In this document: in pieces, positions 20,769-32,551 of the stretch
How positions within the stretch are numbered: the first letter of the stretch is position 1
How the letters are laid out: every line of letters begins with the position of its first letter
Made by a program: the position numbers and the translations under genes
DNA from: Lepidodermella squamata
Lineage: Eukaryota; Gastrotricha
NCBI GenBank assembly: GCA_047495785.1
Contig: JBLDXI010000013.1
Span: 1-64,000, forward strand
Direction of reading: 5' to 3'
DNA length: 64,000 nt
Notes under the pieces: generated by a model
The model's input: the letters and a program-made list of their open reading frames with translations, nothing else
Database searches by the model: none
What the model was told of the DNA's origin: nothing

Positions 20769-20954
20769 GTGAAAAGTGAGCTTAGCGATGTGATCCCTCA
20801 TATTTTCTATATAATGATGACGAGGGAAAATAACTGTTTACCTCTGGTCAGTTATCAGCAGCTTCAAAATATGTTCCTAACTAAAGGTATGCATATTGTT
20901 GGCACTTGGCAATACGAAATAAAGGAAGAATTTTTTGATTTTATCATTTGTTAA
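20769..20954 (+). CDS. Short ORF, C-terminal remnant of element protein (U2)
   Basis: A 61-codon frame opening with GTG, not ATG, ending in the pattern GMHIVGTW...IKEEFFDFIIC. Homology to the U1 remnant shows frame-preserving differences. It is probably the last exon or the C-terminus of a protein whose 5' part is missing. No family recognised. Confidence 0.35.
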   Translation: MKSELSDVIPHIFYIMMTRENNCLPLVSYQQLQNMFLTKGMHIVGTWQYEIKEEFFDFIIC

Positions 20955-21529
20955 ACATTTTTACTGCGGATACGGATAAGCAAATGTAATCGAAAGAACG
21001 TATTGTAAGGAAATTGTGTGCCTCTATGGGAAAGTATACTCATCCCACTGTTTTCCAAACAAATTACCTGGGACACAAAGGTCCAACATAGAGCGGCAAA
21101 ACAGAAAAACAGAAATATTCAATCGACAGTTGTGGAATTGCGGGTTTACAAAATTATCGCATGAGCAAGATATTGGACAGGTTATTAGGGTTGAAAATTG
21201 ATTCCAGCTTGATGGAAACTTGAATTATCTAATTTGGTGCTAACCTCTGAATTGTTACGCCGTTTTGGGATTGCAAAACCCACACCTACCCTGAGCTAAC
21301 CCTAACCAGAACCCTGAACCTAACCTGAACCCTGAAACTAACCTTAACCAGAACCCTCCTGAACTGAAGGCTATTCGGAAGCCTCCTGAAGTGAGAGCAT
21401 AGACAGGATCCTGATCACGTATTTGAACTTGGAGAACTTGAATGCCGACATTTCGAAACTCTGCTAATAATCTCTCGCACAGCCAGTCAATTTTGCAGTT
21501 ATTTGACCTTTCAAATGTCATGTCAACTT

Positions 21530-24500
21530 GATAGATTCTGAGCCGATTTAAGAATTATTCACAGGCATAGTGTTATAAGGTCTCCAGATGACAAATATGT
21601 CGCCTAAAATCATGTACGGTTAACGGTAAAAGCTCCAGATCGGTTCCAGATGACCTATTTTGAGTTTGAGATATTCACTTTTGGCATTTCAAAATAATTC
21701 ATAATTTCTCGGATCTCGGATCTTCGGAGTCAATTGGCGATTAATCGAATGGAAATAGTATTATCGGGTCCGCTGATGGCGGAAATGTGGTCGAAAATCA
21801 TGTACGGTGAAGGGAAAAGGTTCCAGATCGATTCCAGATGACCTTATTTGAGTTTGAGAGTCTCACCTTTGGTACTGCCAAAGAAATTTATATTTATTCG
21901 GATCTTGGGTGAATTTTCAAGCGTTGGAATGGAAATAATACTTTCGGGTCCGCCGATCAAGATTATGTGGTCAAAACCCTTGTACGGTGAACAGAAAAGG
22001 TTCCAGATCGATTCCAAGTGGGCTATTTTGAGTTCCGAAATTTAACTTTTGGCATTTCAAATAATTTCATACTTTTTCGGATCTTCATGCATTTCTTGAT
22101 TAACCGCTTGGAAATAGTGTTATTGAGTCCACTGAACGCGGGTACGTGGTCAAGAAACAAGTACGACCAATGACAAAGGTTCCAGATCGATCCCAAATGA
22201 CCTATTTTGAGTTCCGTAATTTGACTTTTGGCATTTCAAATAATTTCATAATTTTTCGGATCTTCATGCATTCCTTGATTAACCGCATGGAAATAGTTTT
22301 ATCGAGTCCGCTTAACGCGGGGATGTGGTCAGGGGACATGTGCGGCCAATGACAAAGGTTCCAGATCGATTCCAAGTGACCTACTTCAGTTTTCAGATTT
22401 TCACTTTTGGATTTTATAAAATTATTGACTATCCCTCGGACCTTCAGGCGGTTGTCGATTAATCAAATAAGCATCATCGGGTCCACCAACCACGATTGTG
22501 GGGTTGAGACCATGCACTGTTAAAAGGAAAAGGTTCCAGCGAGGTACCAATTGACCTTTGTGAGTAATGTAGAAGCCATGTTTGGCTTTTCAAATTTCAT
22601 CTCAACATGACGAATCCTAAGCCAATTTGTGAATAATTTACAGGAATCGTGCTATCAGGTCCGCTGATGGCGATTACGTGGTTGAAAACCATGTACGGTG
22701 AAGGGAAAAGGTTCCAGATCGTTCAAAAATGACCCATTTTGAGTTCGATCTGGTCACCGTTGACGTTTCAAATTTCATCTAAACTTACCGGATTCAGAAC
22801 CAATTGGTGAAATATTTATGGGAATAGTACTTTCGAGTCAGCTGATGACGAATATCAAGTCGAAAAACACACCCGATTCGAGATAAAGGTTCCAGATCGA
22901 TCCCAAATGACATACTTTTAGTTGGAAATCCTCACTTTTGGACTATTGGGACACTTCAAAATAGTCAGGGATTTCTCGGATTTCCATGCTTTTGCCGATG
23001 AAATACATTGAATTGGTACTCTCAGGGCTCCTGAGCACGAATATGATACCAGATTCACGAGGGAATCTCAGAAAAAGGTTCCAGGTCGTTTCCAAATGAC
23101 CTAGTTTGAGTTTGGTGTTTGTAATTAAGCATTTCGAAATTATTCATAAATTCTCGGATCTTCAGGGTATTTTCGGCTATTGGAATGAAAATAGTACTCT
23201 CGGGTCAACCGACCATGAATGTGTCGTCCAAACCTTGGTACGGTGAACAAAAAAAGGTTCCAGAACGATTCCAAGTGACCCACTTGGGGCTTCAAATTTT
23301 CACTTTTGGCATCTTAAAATAATTCATTATGCCTCGGATTTTCAGGCACTGGTCGATTAATCGCATGGAAATAATATTTTCGGGTCCGCTAATGACGATT
23401 ATGTGGTTAAAAACCATGTACGGTGAAGGGAAAAGGTTCCAGATCAATCCCAAATGACCTAATTTGAGTTCAACCTGGTCACGGTTGACCTTTCAAATTT
23501 CATCTAAACTTCCCGGATTCTTGGTCACTTCGTGAATAAATCGCAGGAATAGTAATGTCAGGTCCGCTGATAATGAATATCAAATCGGATTATGAAGGCT
23601 ATCTACCATAATGGTTCCAGAGCGAATCCAAATCACGTACTTTGAAGTGGAAAATTAAACAATTTTACCTTTCAATTTTGATCTCAACTTGACGAATCCT
23701 GAGCCATTTGGTGAAAAATTGACGGGAATAGCACAATCAGGTCCGCTGATGAGGAATATCAAGTCGGAAAACACACCCGATTCGAGATAAAAGATCCAGA
23801 TCGATCCCAAATGACCTACTTTGACTTTTAAATTTTCATGTTTGACCTTTCAAACGGGTCGTTAAATTGTCGGATTCTTCGCCAATTTGTGAATAATTTA
23901 CAGGAATCATGATATGAGGACCGCTGATGACGATAACGTGGTTGAAAACCATGTACGGTGAAGGGAAAAGGTTCCAGACCGATCCCAAATGACCTACTTT
24001 GACTTTTAAATTTTCATGATTGACCTTTCAAATTTGATCTTAACTTATCGGATTCTCGGCCAGTTTGTGAATAATTTACAGGAATCATGCTATCAGGTCC
24101 GCTGATGGCGATTACGTGGTTGAAAACCATGTACGGTGAAGGGAAAAGGTTCCAGATCGTTCCAAAATGACCCATTTTGAGTTCGATCTGGTCACGGTTG
24201 ACCTTTCAAATTTCATCTAAACTTACCGGATTCAGAGCCAATTGGTGAAATATTGACAGGAATAGTACTATCAAGTCAGCTGATGACGAATATCAAGTTG
24301 AATCAAGACGGCTGTCGATAATAAAGGTTCCGGAGCGAACTAAAATCATCTATTTCGAAATTGAGATTTTCACTTTTGGCATTTCAAAATAATTCATATT
24401 TTCTCGGATCTTCAGTCAGCTGCAGATTAATCGCATGGAATTAGTATTATCGGGTCCGCTGATGGTGGAAATGTGGTCGAAAATCATGTACGGTGAAGGG

Positions 24501-24690
24501 AAAAGGTTCCAGATCGGTTCCAAATGACCTACTTTGAAATTTAAAATGTCACTTATGGAGGTTCAAATTCTTCAACAATTCCGTTGATCCTGAGTTAACT
24601 ATTGATTAAACACAAAGAATAAGTAAAATGGGGTCCGCTGATTGCGGAAATCATATCCAAAACGAGGTACGTCTAATATTGAGGGTTCCA
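21530..24690 (+). repeat. Diverged ~178-bp satellite monomers, U2
   Basis: Same ordered set of monomers as U1, nearly alignable throughout, with one monomer (about 22180-22350) that U4 lacks. Confidence 0.9.
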
Positions 24691-25331
24691 GATTTATTTA
24701 ACGTGACCTGTTGGGTCATAATTTTGTGAAATTACTTGCTCATTTATTTCGCTTGTTAAGTTTTCATTCCCGCTGAATACGATTGGCATAACGATGAGGT
24801 GCACCTTCAGGGGATGCATCTGCACTTGTCAGTTTTGCCCGCTTCTTGTGTTCATGCTGTAATTTGCATTTTAATTTCCAAAAATATCTTGGAAATAATT
24901 TTTTATGTGCTTTAGTTTGCACGTGACTTGAGCTTGGAATCTTATTTCATTCATAAAGAACGACTCGCTAATTAAATACAACGCATGAATAAGATCCATG
25001 TGACTTGACTTGGCACGACGATTGGCAAAATCTGGCGAGAAAATAATTTACGCAGCCATTCAATCAAAGAAGCTTATAAAAGTCTTTCTCGAAGACTGTA
25101 AAATTATCAATCGCTCTTCAACAGCACTATCTGTTAAACTTTGTTTTCAACATATAGTAAGTTTGAGGACACTAGTGTAAAACCCTTCATAACTTTTGCT
25201 TCAACGTTTGACGAATATTGAAGTAATTTGAAGTAATTTTTTCAAAGTTATGAAACTGTTCCAAGGCAGTAGACTTATGTTGAAATGTTTACAATTTATT
25301 TATTTCTAATTCTATCCTTTGTAATTTCCCT

Positions 25332-25462
25332 GACTCCCCTGGGTCATGGTGAAATATTAATAATTTGCCTGACTCCCCTGGGTCATGGTAAAATAAATAA
25401 TTTGCCTGACTCCCCTGGGTCATGGTAAAATAAGATCAAACAGAAAATGACTCCTCTGGGTC
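25332..25462 (+). ncRNA. Four tandem small hairpins, U2
   Basis: Units at 25332, 25371, 25408 and 25449. The last is GACTCCTCTGGGTC; its change from C to T is in the loop. Confidence 0.6.
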
Positions 25463-25638
25463 ATTCTTCTGATTGAATTGTATTCATTCTTTGAATACAA
25501 ATTTTGAGCCATTTGTCGGGAATTTTTTATCGGATCTCAGTATTATCGCGGAGTGGTTAGGAACACATAATTTTTGTGATGAAGAATTATCACAAACATA
25601 AAAATGATGCTCATCTTGGATCCCTATGATGGAGTAAT

Positions 25639-25714
25639 GGTAGGGCCCGGTTTGACTCTCGGTAAAACGAGAGGCCCCGGTTTGCAGCTCGTCTGTATTA
25701 AACTATTACCAATA
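25639..25714 (+). ncRNA. Folded 3' end of U2
   Basis: Same structure as in U1 (hairpin CTCTCG/CGAGAG at 25657-25674), here followed directly by a telomeric array. Confidence 0.65.
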
Positions 25715-25785
25715 ACCCTAACCCTAACCCTAACCCTAACCCTAACCCTAACCCTAACCCTAACCCTAACCCTAACCCTAACCCT
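25713..25785 (+). repeat. Telomeric array after U2
   Basis: About twelve CCCTAA repeats from the U2 3' end (ATAACCCTAA) to ACCCTCCTGAAATT, the truncated edge of element 2b; CCT is shared at the joint. Confidence 0.95.
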
Positions 25786-26342
25786 CCTGAAATTTCACTT
25801 TTGGCATTTCAAATAATTTCATAATTCTTCGGATCTTCAGGCATTTCTCGATTAATCGCATGGAAATAGTGTTATCGAGTCCGCTTTACGCGAATATGTG
25901 GTCAAAAAACATGTACGGCCAATGACAAAGGCACCAGATCGATCCAAAATGACCTATTTTGAGTCCTGAAACTTCACTTTTGGCATTTCAAATAATTTCA
26001 TAATTCTTCGGATCTTCAGGCATTTCTCGATTAATCGCATGGAAATAGTGTTATCGAGTCCGCTTTACGCGAATATGTGGTCAAAAAACATGTACGGCCA
26101 ATGACAAAGGCACCAGATCGATCCAAAAGGACCTAGTTCCAAGATAGTTCCAAGATGGGTTCCAAGATGACGCACTGAGAACAAAACACTGCTTTACAGG
26201 AATTGAAATCTCGCTTGTTATGTTGCTCAAGCACATGTTACGATCGTTTATTTGTTCGCCAGCTGCTCACGAAATTACGTAAATAGCAGAGTTCGAAGCA
26301 TTTAAAAGACGATGAGAAAAACTCATAAAACAAGCTCTCGTT

Positions 26343-26410
26343 GAGGTTTAAAGTCACTGATGAGCTACCTTAGCCAAGTAGCGAAACCGGTCTGACGAAT
26401 GGCTAACCTC
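26343..26410 (+). ncRNA. Type I hammerhead ribozyme in element 2b
   Basis: Core CTGATGAG (26357-26364) and CGAAAC (26382-26387). Stem II is CTAC/GTAG, different from CCTG/CAGG of family 1 but equally paired. Stem III is minimal ACCGGT; stem I pairs GTCA with TGAC, then GAGGTT (26343-26348) with AACCTC (26405-26410). Predicted cleavage after C26392. Different stems with the same fold support a functional ribozyme. Confidence 0.92.
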
Positions 26411-26489
26411 TAAGTTTTCTTTTAAATCACTAATCAGTTTATTTGTTAAAATTTGTCGGTTCTAACACTGGGTTAATATCTTCAAAACA

Positions 26490-26663
26490 ACCAATGGCTC
26501 CCCTGGGCCTCAGAATACCAACTCCCCTGGGTTGGCAATTCTCATTTAAGGTAGAGACCCCGTTCTCTTACCTCATGACAAGCGAAGGCTCCTCTGGGCC
26601 ACGGATTACTAACTCACCTGGATGAGTAATTCTTACACAAGGTAGAGACCCCGATCTCTAACC
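26490..26663 (+). ncRNA. Duplicated three-hairpin module, element 2b
   Basis: Two modules. First: GGCTCCCCTGGGCC (26496), CCAACTCCCCTGGGTTGG (26518) and GGTAGAG...CTCTTACC (26550-26572). Second: GGCTCCTCTGGGCC (26587), TTACT...CTCA/TGAG...AGTAA (26606-26629) and GGTAGAGA...TCTCTAACC (26641-26663). The stems GGC/GCC, AAC/GTT and GAC/GTC (the last in U units) surround the same TCCCCTGG centre. Confidence 0.7.
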
Positions 26664-26681
26664 TCGACTCCTGAAGAGTAA

Positions 26682-26740
26682 TGGTAGGGCCCGGCTTGTT
26701 TTCCTTCTGGAAAACCCCGGTTTGCAGCTTCGTCTGTAGT
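26682..26740 (+). ncRNA. Folded 3' end of element 2b
   Basis: The flanks TGGTAGGGCCCGG and CCCCGGTTTGCAGC match the U-unit 3' end, but the hairpin between them is GTTTTCC-TTCT-GGAAAAC (26698-26715) in place of CTCTCG/CGAGAG. Total replacement of the stem with pairing kept is strong evidence for RNA structure. Confidence 0.75.
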
Positions 26741-26757
26741 CACACACCACTCAAAAA

Positions 26758-26810
26758 ACCCTAACCCTAACCCTAACCCTAACCCTAACCCTAACCCTAA
26801 CCCTAACCCT
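26758..26810 (+). repeat. Telomeric array after 2b copy 1
   Basis: About nine CCCTAA repeats ending ACCCTGGGACAC; the joint to U3 shares CCT with the uninterrupted U2 sequence (ACCTGGGACAC at 21067). Confidence 0.95.
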
Positions 26811-29800
26811 GGGACACAAAGGTCCAACATAGAGCGGCAAAACAGAAAAACAGAAATATTCAATCGACAGTTGTGGAATTGCGGGTTTACAAAATTATCG
26901 CATGAGCAAGATATTGGACAGGTTATTAGGGTTGAAAATTGATTCCAGCTTGATGGAAACTTGAATTATCTAATTTGGTGCTAACCTCTGAATTGTTACG
27001 CCGTTTTGGGATTGCAAAACCCACACCTACCCTGAGCTAACCCTAACCAGAACCCTGAACCTAACCTGAACCCTGAAACTAACCTTAACCAGAACCCTCC
27101 TGAACTGAAGGCTATTCGGAAGCCTCCTGAAGTGAGAGCATAGACAGGATCCTGATCACGTATTTGAACTTGGAGAACTTGAATGCCGACATTTCGAAAC
27201 TCTGCTAATAATCTCTCGCACAGCCAGTCAATTTTGCAGTTATTTGACCTTTCAAATGTCATGTCAACTTGATAGATTCTGAGCCGATTTAAGAATTATT
27301 CACAGGCATAGTGTTATAAGGTCTCCAGATGACAAATATGTCGCCTAAAATCATGTACGGTTAACGGTAAAAGCTCCAGATCGGTTCCAGATGACCTATT
27401 TTGAGTTTGAGATATTCACTTTTGGCATTTCAAAATAATTCATAATTTCTCGGATCTCGGATCTTCGGAGTCAATTGGCGATTAATCGAATGGAAATAGT
27501 ATTATCGGGTCCGCTGATGGCGGAAATGTGGTCGAAAATCATGTACGGTGAAGGGAAAAGGTTCCAGATCGATTCCAGATGACCTTATTTGAGTTTGAGA
27601 GTCTCACCTTTGGTACTGCCAAAGAAATTTATATTTATTCGGATCTTGGGTGAATTTTCAAGCGTTGGAATGGAAATAATACTTTCGGGTCCGCCGATCA
27701 AGATTATGTGGTCAAAACCCTTGTACGGTGAACAGAAAAGGTTCCAGATCGATTCCAAGTGGGCTATTTTGAGTTCCGAAATTTAACTTTTGGCATTTCA
27801 AATAATTTCATACTTTTTCGGATCTTCATGCATTTCTTGATTAACCGCTTGGAAATAGTGTTATTGAGTCCACTGAACGCGGGTACGTGGTCAAGAAACA
27901 AGTACGACCAATGACAAAGGTTCCAGATCGATCCCAAATGACCTATTTTGAGTTCCGTAATTTGACTTTTGGCATTTCAAATAATTTCATAATTTTTCGG
28001 ATCTTCATGCATTCCTTGATTAACCGCATGGAAATAGTTTTATCGAGTCCGCTTAACGCGGGGATGTGGTCAGGGGACATGTGCGGCCAATGACAAAGGT
28101 TCCAGATCGATTCCAAGTGACCTACTTCAGTTTTCAGATTTTCACTTTTGGATTTTATAAAATTATTGACTATCCCTCGGACCTTCAGGCGGTTGTCGAT
28201 TAATCAAATAAGCATCATCGGGTCCACCAACCACGATTGTGGGGTTGAGACCATGCACTGTTAAAAGGAAAAGGTTCCAGCGAGGTACCAATTGACCTTT
28301 GTGAGTAATGTAGAAGCCATGTTTGGCTTTTCAAATTTCATCTCAACATGACGAATCCTAAGCCAATTTGTGAATAATTTACAGGAATCGTGCTATCAGG
28401 TCCGCTGATGGCGATTACGTGGTTGAAAACCATGTACGGTGAAGGGAAAAGGTTCCAGATCGTTCAAAAATGACCCATTTTGAGTTCGATCTGGTCACCG
28501 TTGACGTTTCAAATTTCATCTAAACTTACCGGATTCAGAACCAATTGGTGAAATATTTATGGGAATAGTACTTTCGAGTCAGCTGATGACGAATATCAAG
28601 TCGAAAAACACACCCGATTCGAGATAAAGGTTCCAGATCGATCCCAAATGACATACTTTTAGTTGGAAATCCTCACTTTTGGACTATTGGGACACTTCAA
28701 AATAGTCAGGGATTTCTCGGATTTCCATGCTTTTGCCGATGAAATACATTGAATTGGTACTCTCAGGGCTCCTGAGCACGAATATGATACCAGATTCACG
28801 AGGGAATCTCAGAAAAAGGTTCCAGGTCGTTTCCAAATGACCTAGTTTGAGTTTGGTGTTTGTAATTAAGCATTTCGAAATTATTCATAAATTCTCGGAT
28901 CTTCAGGGTATTTTCGGCTATTGGAATGAAAATAGTACTCTCGGGTCAACCGACCATGAATGTGTCGTCCAAACCTTGGTACGGTGAACAAAAAAAGGTT
29001 CCAGAACGATTCCAAGTGACCCACTTGGGGCTTCAAATTTTCACTTTTGGCATCTTAAAATAATTCATTATGCCTCGGATTTTCAGGCACTGGTCGATTA
29101 ATCGCATGGAAATAATATTTTCGGGTCCGCTAATGACGATTATGTGGTTAAAAACCATGTACGGTGAAGGGAAAAGGTTCCAGATCAATCCCAAATGACC
29201 TAATTTGAGTTCAACCTGGTCACGGTTGACCTTTCAAATTTCATCTAAACTTCCCGGATTCTTGGTCACTTCGTGAATAAATCGCAGGAATAGTAATGTC
29301 AGGTCCGCTGATAATGAATATCAAATCGGATTATGAAGGCTATCTACCATAATGGTTCCAGAGCGAATCCAAATCACGTACTTTGAAGTGGAAAATTAAA
29401 CAATTTTACCTTTCAATTTTGATCTCAACTTGACGAATCCTGAGCCATTTGGTGAAAAATTGACGGGAATAGCACAATCAGGTCCGCTGATGAGGAATAT
29501 CAAGTCGGAAAACACACCCGATTCGAGATAAAAGATCCAGATCGATCCCAAATGACCTACTTTGACTTTTAAATTTTCATGTTTGACCTTTCAAACGGGT
29601 CGTTAAATTGTCGGATTCTTCGCCAATTTGTGAATAATTTACAGGAATCATGATATGAGGACCGCTGATGACGATAACGTGGTTGAAAACCATGTACGGT
29701 GAAGGGAAAAGGTTCCAGACCGATCCCAAATGACCTACTTTGACTTTTAAATTTTCATGATTGACCTTTCAAATTTGATCTTAACTTATCGGATTCTCGG

Positions 29801-31453
29801 CCAGTTTGTGAATAATTTACAGGAATCATGCTATCAGGTCCGCTGATGGCGATTACGTGGTTGAAAACCATGTACGGTGAAGGGAAAAGGTTCCAGATCG
29901 TTCCAAAATGACCCATTTTGAGTTCGATCTGGTCACGGTTGACCTTTCAAATTTCATCTAAACTTACCGGATTCAGAGCCAATTGGTGAAATATTGACAG
30001 GAATAGTACTATCAAGTCAGCTGATGACGAATATCAAGTTGAATCAAGACGGCTGTCGATAATAAAGGTTCCGGAGCGAACTAAAATCATCTATTTCGAA
30101 ATTGAGATTTTCACTTTTGGCATTTCAAAATAATTCATATTTTCTCGGATCTTCAGTCAACTGCAGATTAATCGCATGGAATTAGTATTATCGGGTCCGC
30201 TGATGGTGGAAATGTGGTCGAAAATCATGTACGGTGAAGGGAAAAGGTTCCAGATCGGTTCCAAATGACCTACTTTGAAATTTAAAATGTCACTTATGGA
30301 GGTTCAAATTCTTCAACAATTCCGTTGATCCTGAGTTAACTATTGATTAAACACAAAGAATAAGTAAAATGGGGTCCGCTGATTGCGGAAATCATATCCA
30401 AAACGAGGTACGTCTAATATTGAGGGTTCCAGATTTATTTAACGTGACCTGTTGGGTCATAATTTTGTGAAATTACTTGCTCATTTATTTCGCTTGTTAA
30501 GTTTTCATTCCCGCTGAATACGATTGGCATAACGATGAGGTGCACCTTCAGGGGATGCATCTGCACTTGTCAGTTTTGCCCGCTTCTTGTGTTCATGCTG
30601 TAATTTGCATTTTAATTTCCAAAAATATCTTGGAAATAATTTTTTATGTGCTTTAGTTTGCACGTGACTTGAGCTTGGAATCTTATTTCATTCATAAAGA
30701 ACGACTCGCTAATTAAATACAACGCATGAATAAGATCCATGTGACTTGACTTGGCACGACGATTGGCAAAATCTGGCGAGAAAATAATTTACGCAGCCAT
30801 TCAATCAAAGAAGCTTATAAAAGTCTTTCTCGAAGACTGTAAAATTATCAATCGCTCTTCAACAGCACTATCTGTTAAACTTTGTTTTCAACATATAGTA
30901 AGTTTGAGGACACTAGTGTAAAACCCTTCATAACTTTTGCTTCAACGTTTGACGAATATTGAAGTAATTTGAAGTAATTTTTTCAAAGTTATGAAACTGT
31001 TCCAAGGCAGTAGACTTATGTTGAAATGTTTACAATTTATTTATTTCTAATTCTATCCTTTGTAATTTCCCTGACTCCCCTGGGTCATGGTGAAATATTA
31101 ATAATTTGCCTGACTCCCCTGGGTCATGGTAAAATAAATAATTTGCCTGACTCCCCTGGGTCATGGTAAAATAAGATCAAACAGAAAATGACTCCTCTGG
31201 GTCATTCTTCTGATTGAATTGTATTCATTCTTTGAATACAAATTTTGAGCCATTTGTCGGGAATTTTTTATCGGATCTCAGTATTATCGCGGAGTGGTTA
31301 GGAACACATAATTTTTGTGATGAAGAATTATCACAAACATAAAAATGATGCTCATCTTGGATCCCTATGATGGAGTAATGGTAGGGCCCGGTTTGACTCT
31401 CGGTAAAACGAGAGGCCCCGGTTTGCAGCTCGTCTGTATTAAACTATTACCAA
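26811..31453 (+). mobile_element. Family-2 unit U3, 5'-truncated
   Basis: Identical to U2 from 21071 onward at a constant offset of 5741 except for rare substitutions (for example AGCTG/AACTG at 24418/30159). Contains satellite part (about 27270-30430), four hairpins (31073-31203) and folded 3' end (31380-31455). Confidence 0.85.
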
Positions 31454-31526
31454 TAACCCTAACCCTAACCCTAACCCTAACCCTAACCCTAACCCTAACC
31501 CTAACCCTAACCCTAACCCTAACCCT
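31454..31526 (+). repeat. Telomeric array after U3
   Basis: Same length and same edges as the array at 25713-25785. Confidence 0.95.
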
Positions 31527-32498
31527 CCTGAAATTTCACTTTTGGCATTTCAAATAATTTCATAATTCTTCGGATCTTCAGGCATTTCTCGATTAATCGC
31601 ATGGAAATAGTGTTATCGAGTCCGCTTTACGCGAATATGTGGTCAAAAAACATGTACGGCCAATGACAAAGGCACCAGATCGATCCAAAATGACCTATTT
31701 TGAGTCCTGAAACTTCACTTTTGGCATTTCAAATAATTTCATAATTCTTCGGATCTTCAGGCATTTCTCGATTAATCGCATGGAAATAGTGTTATCGAGT
31801 CCGCTTTACGCGAATATGTGGTCAAAAAACATGTACGGCCAATGACAAAGGCACCAGATCGATCCAAAAGGACCTAGTTCCAAGATAGTTCCAAGATGGG
31901 TTCCAAGATGACGCACTGAGAACAAAACACTGCTTTACAGGAATTGAAATCTCGCTTGTTATGTTGCTCAAGCACATGTTACGATCGTTTATTTGTTCGC
32001 CAGCTGCTCACGAAATTACGTAAATAGCAGAGTTCGAAGCATTTAAAAGACGATGAGAAAAACTCATAAAACAAGCTCTCGTTGAGGTTTAAAGTCACTG
32101 ATGAGCTACCTTAGCCAAGTAGCGAAACCGGTCTGACGAATGGCTAACCTCTAAGTTTTCTTTTAAATCACTAATCAGTTTATTTGTTAAAATTTGTCGG
32201 TTCTAACACTGGGTTAATATCTTCAAAACAACCAATGGCTCCCCTGGGCCTCAGAATACCAACTCCCCTGGGTTGGCAATTCTCATTTAAGGTAGAGACC
32301 CCGTTCTCTTACCTCATGACAAGCGAAGGCTCCTCTGGGCCACGGATTACTAACTCACCTGGATGAGTAATTCTTACACAAGGTAGAGACCCCGATCTCT
32401 AACCTCGACTCCTGAAGAGTAATGGTAGGGCCCGGCTTGTTTTCCTTCTGGAAAACCCCGGTTTGCAGCTTCGTCTGTAGTCACACACCACTCAAAAA
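31527..32498 (+). mobile_element. Short element 2b, second copy
   Basis: Copy of 25786-26757 with no difference noticed; holds a second ribozyme, hairpin modules (32231-32404) and folded 3' end (32423-32481). Confidence 0.75.
32084..32151 (+). ncRNA. Type I hammerhead ribozyme, 2b second copy
   Basis: Same sequence as 26343-26410; predicted cleavage after C32133. Confidence 0.92.
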
Positions 32499-32551
32499 AC
32501 CCTAACCCTAACCCTAACCCTAACCCTAACCCTAACCCTAACCCTAACCCT
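32499..32551 (+). repeat. Telomeric array after 2b copy 2
   Basis: About nine CCCTAA repeats with the same edges as 26758-26810. Confidence 0.95.

Larger units (their letters stand above)
20713..25712 (+). mobile_element. Family-2 unit U2
   Basis: Second full-size unit, colinear with U1: coding remnant (20769-20954), AT-rich part, degenerate telomere-like run (21285-21360), satellite part (about 21530-24690), four hairpins (25332-25462) and folded 3' end (25639-25714). Unlike the other junctions, U1 and U2 are joined by ordinary sequence (20721-20815), so they may have been copied as one dimeric element or U1's telomeric tail was lost. Confidence 0.7.
25786..26757 (+). mobile_element. Short element 2b, first copy
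   Basis: About 970 bp: two ~172-bp monomers of the U-type satellite (25790-26130), a short unique part, a hammerhead ribozyme (26343-26410), two repeated hairpin modules (26490-26663), a folded 3' end (26682-26740) and CCCTAA. It shares satellite and 3' end with U units but has a ribozyme that U units lack. Probably a 5'-truncated relative. Confidence 0.75.

Noticed and set aside
21255-21521. ORFs of 60-90 codons in the U units (also 21848-22352, 25604-25816 and copies)
   Set aside because: They lie in satellite monomers or the structured 3' end, start arbitrarily, and U1 does not preserve the frames.
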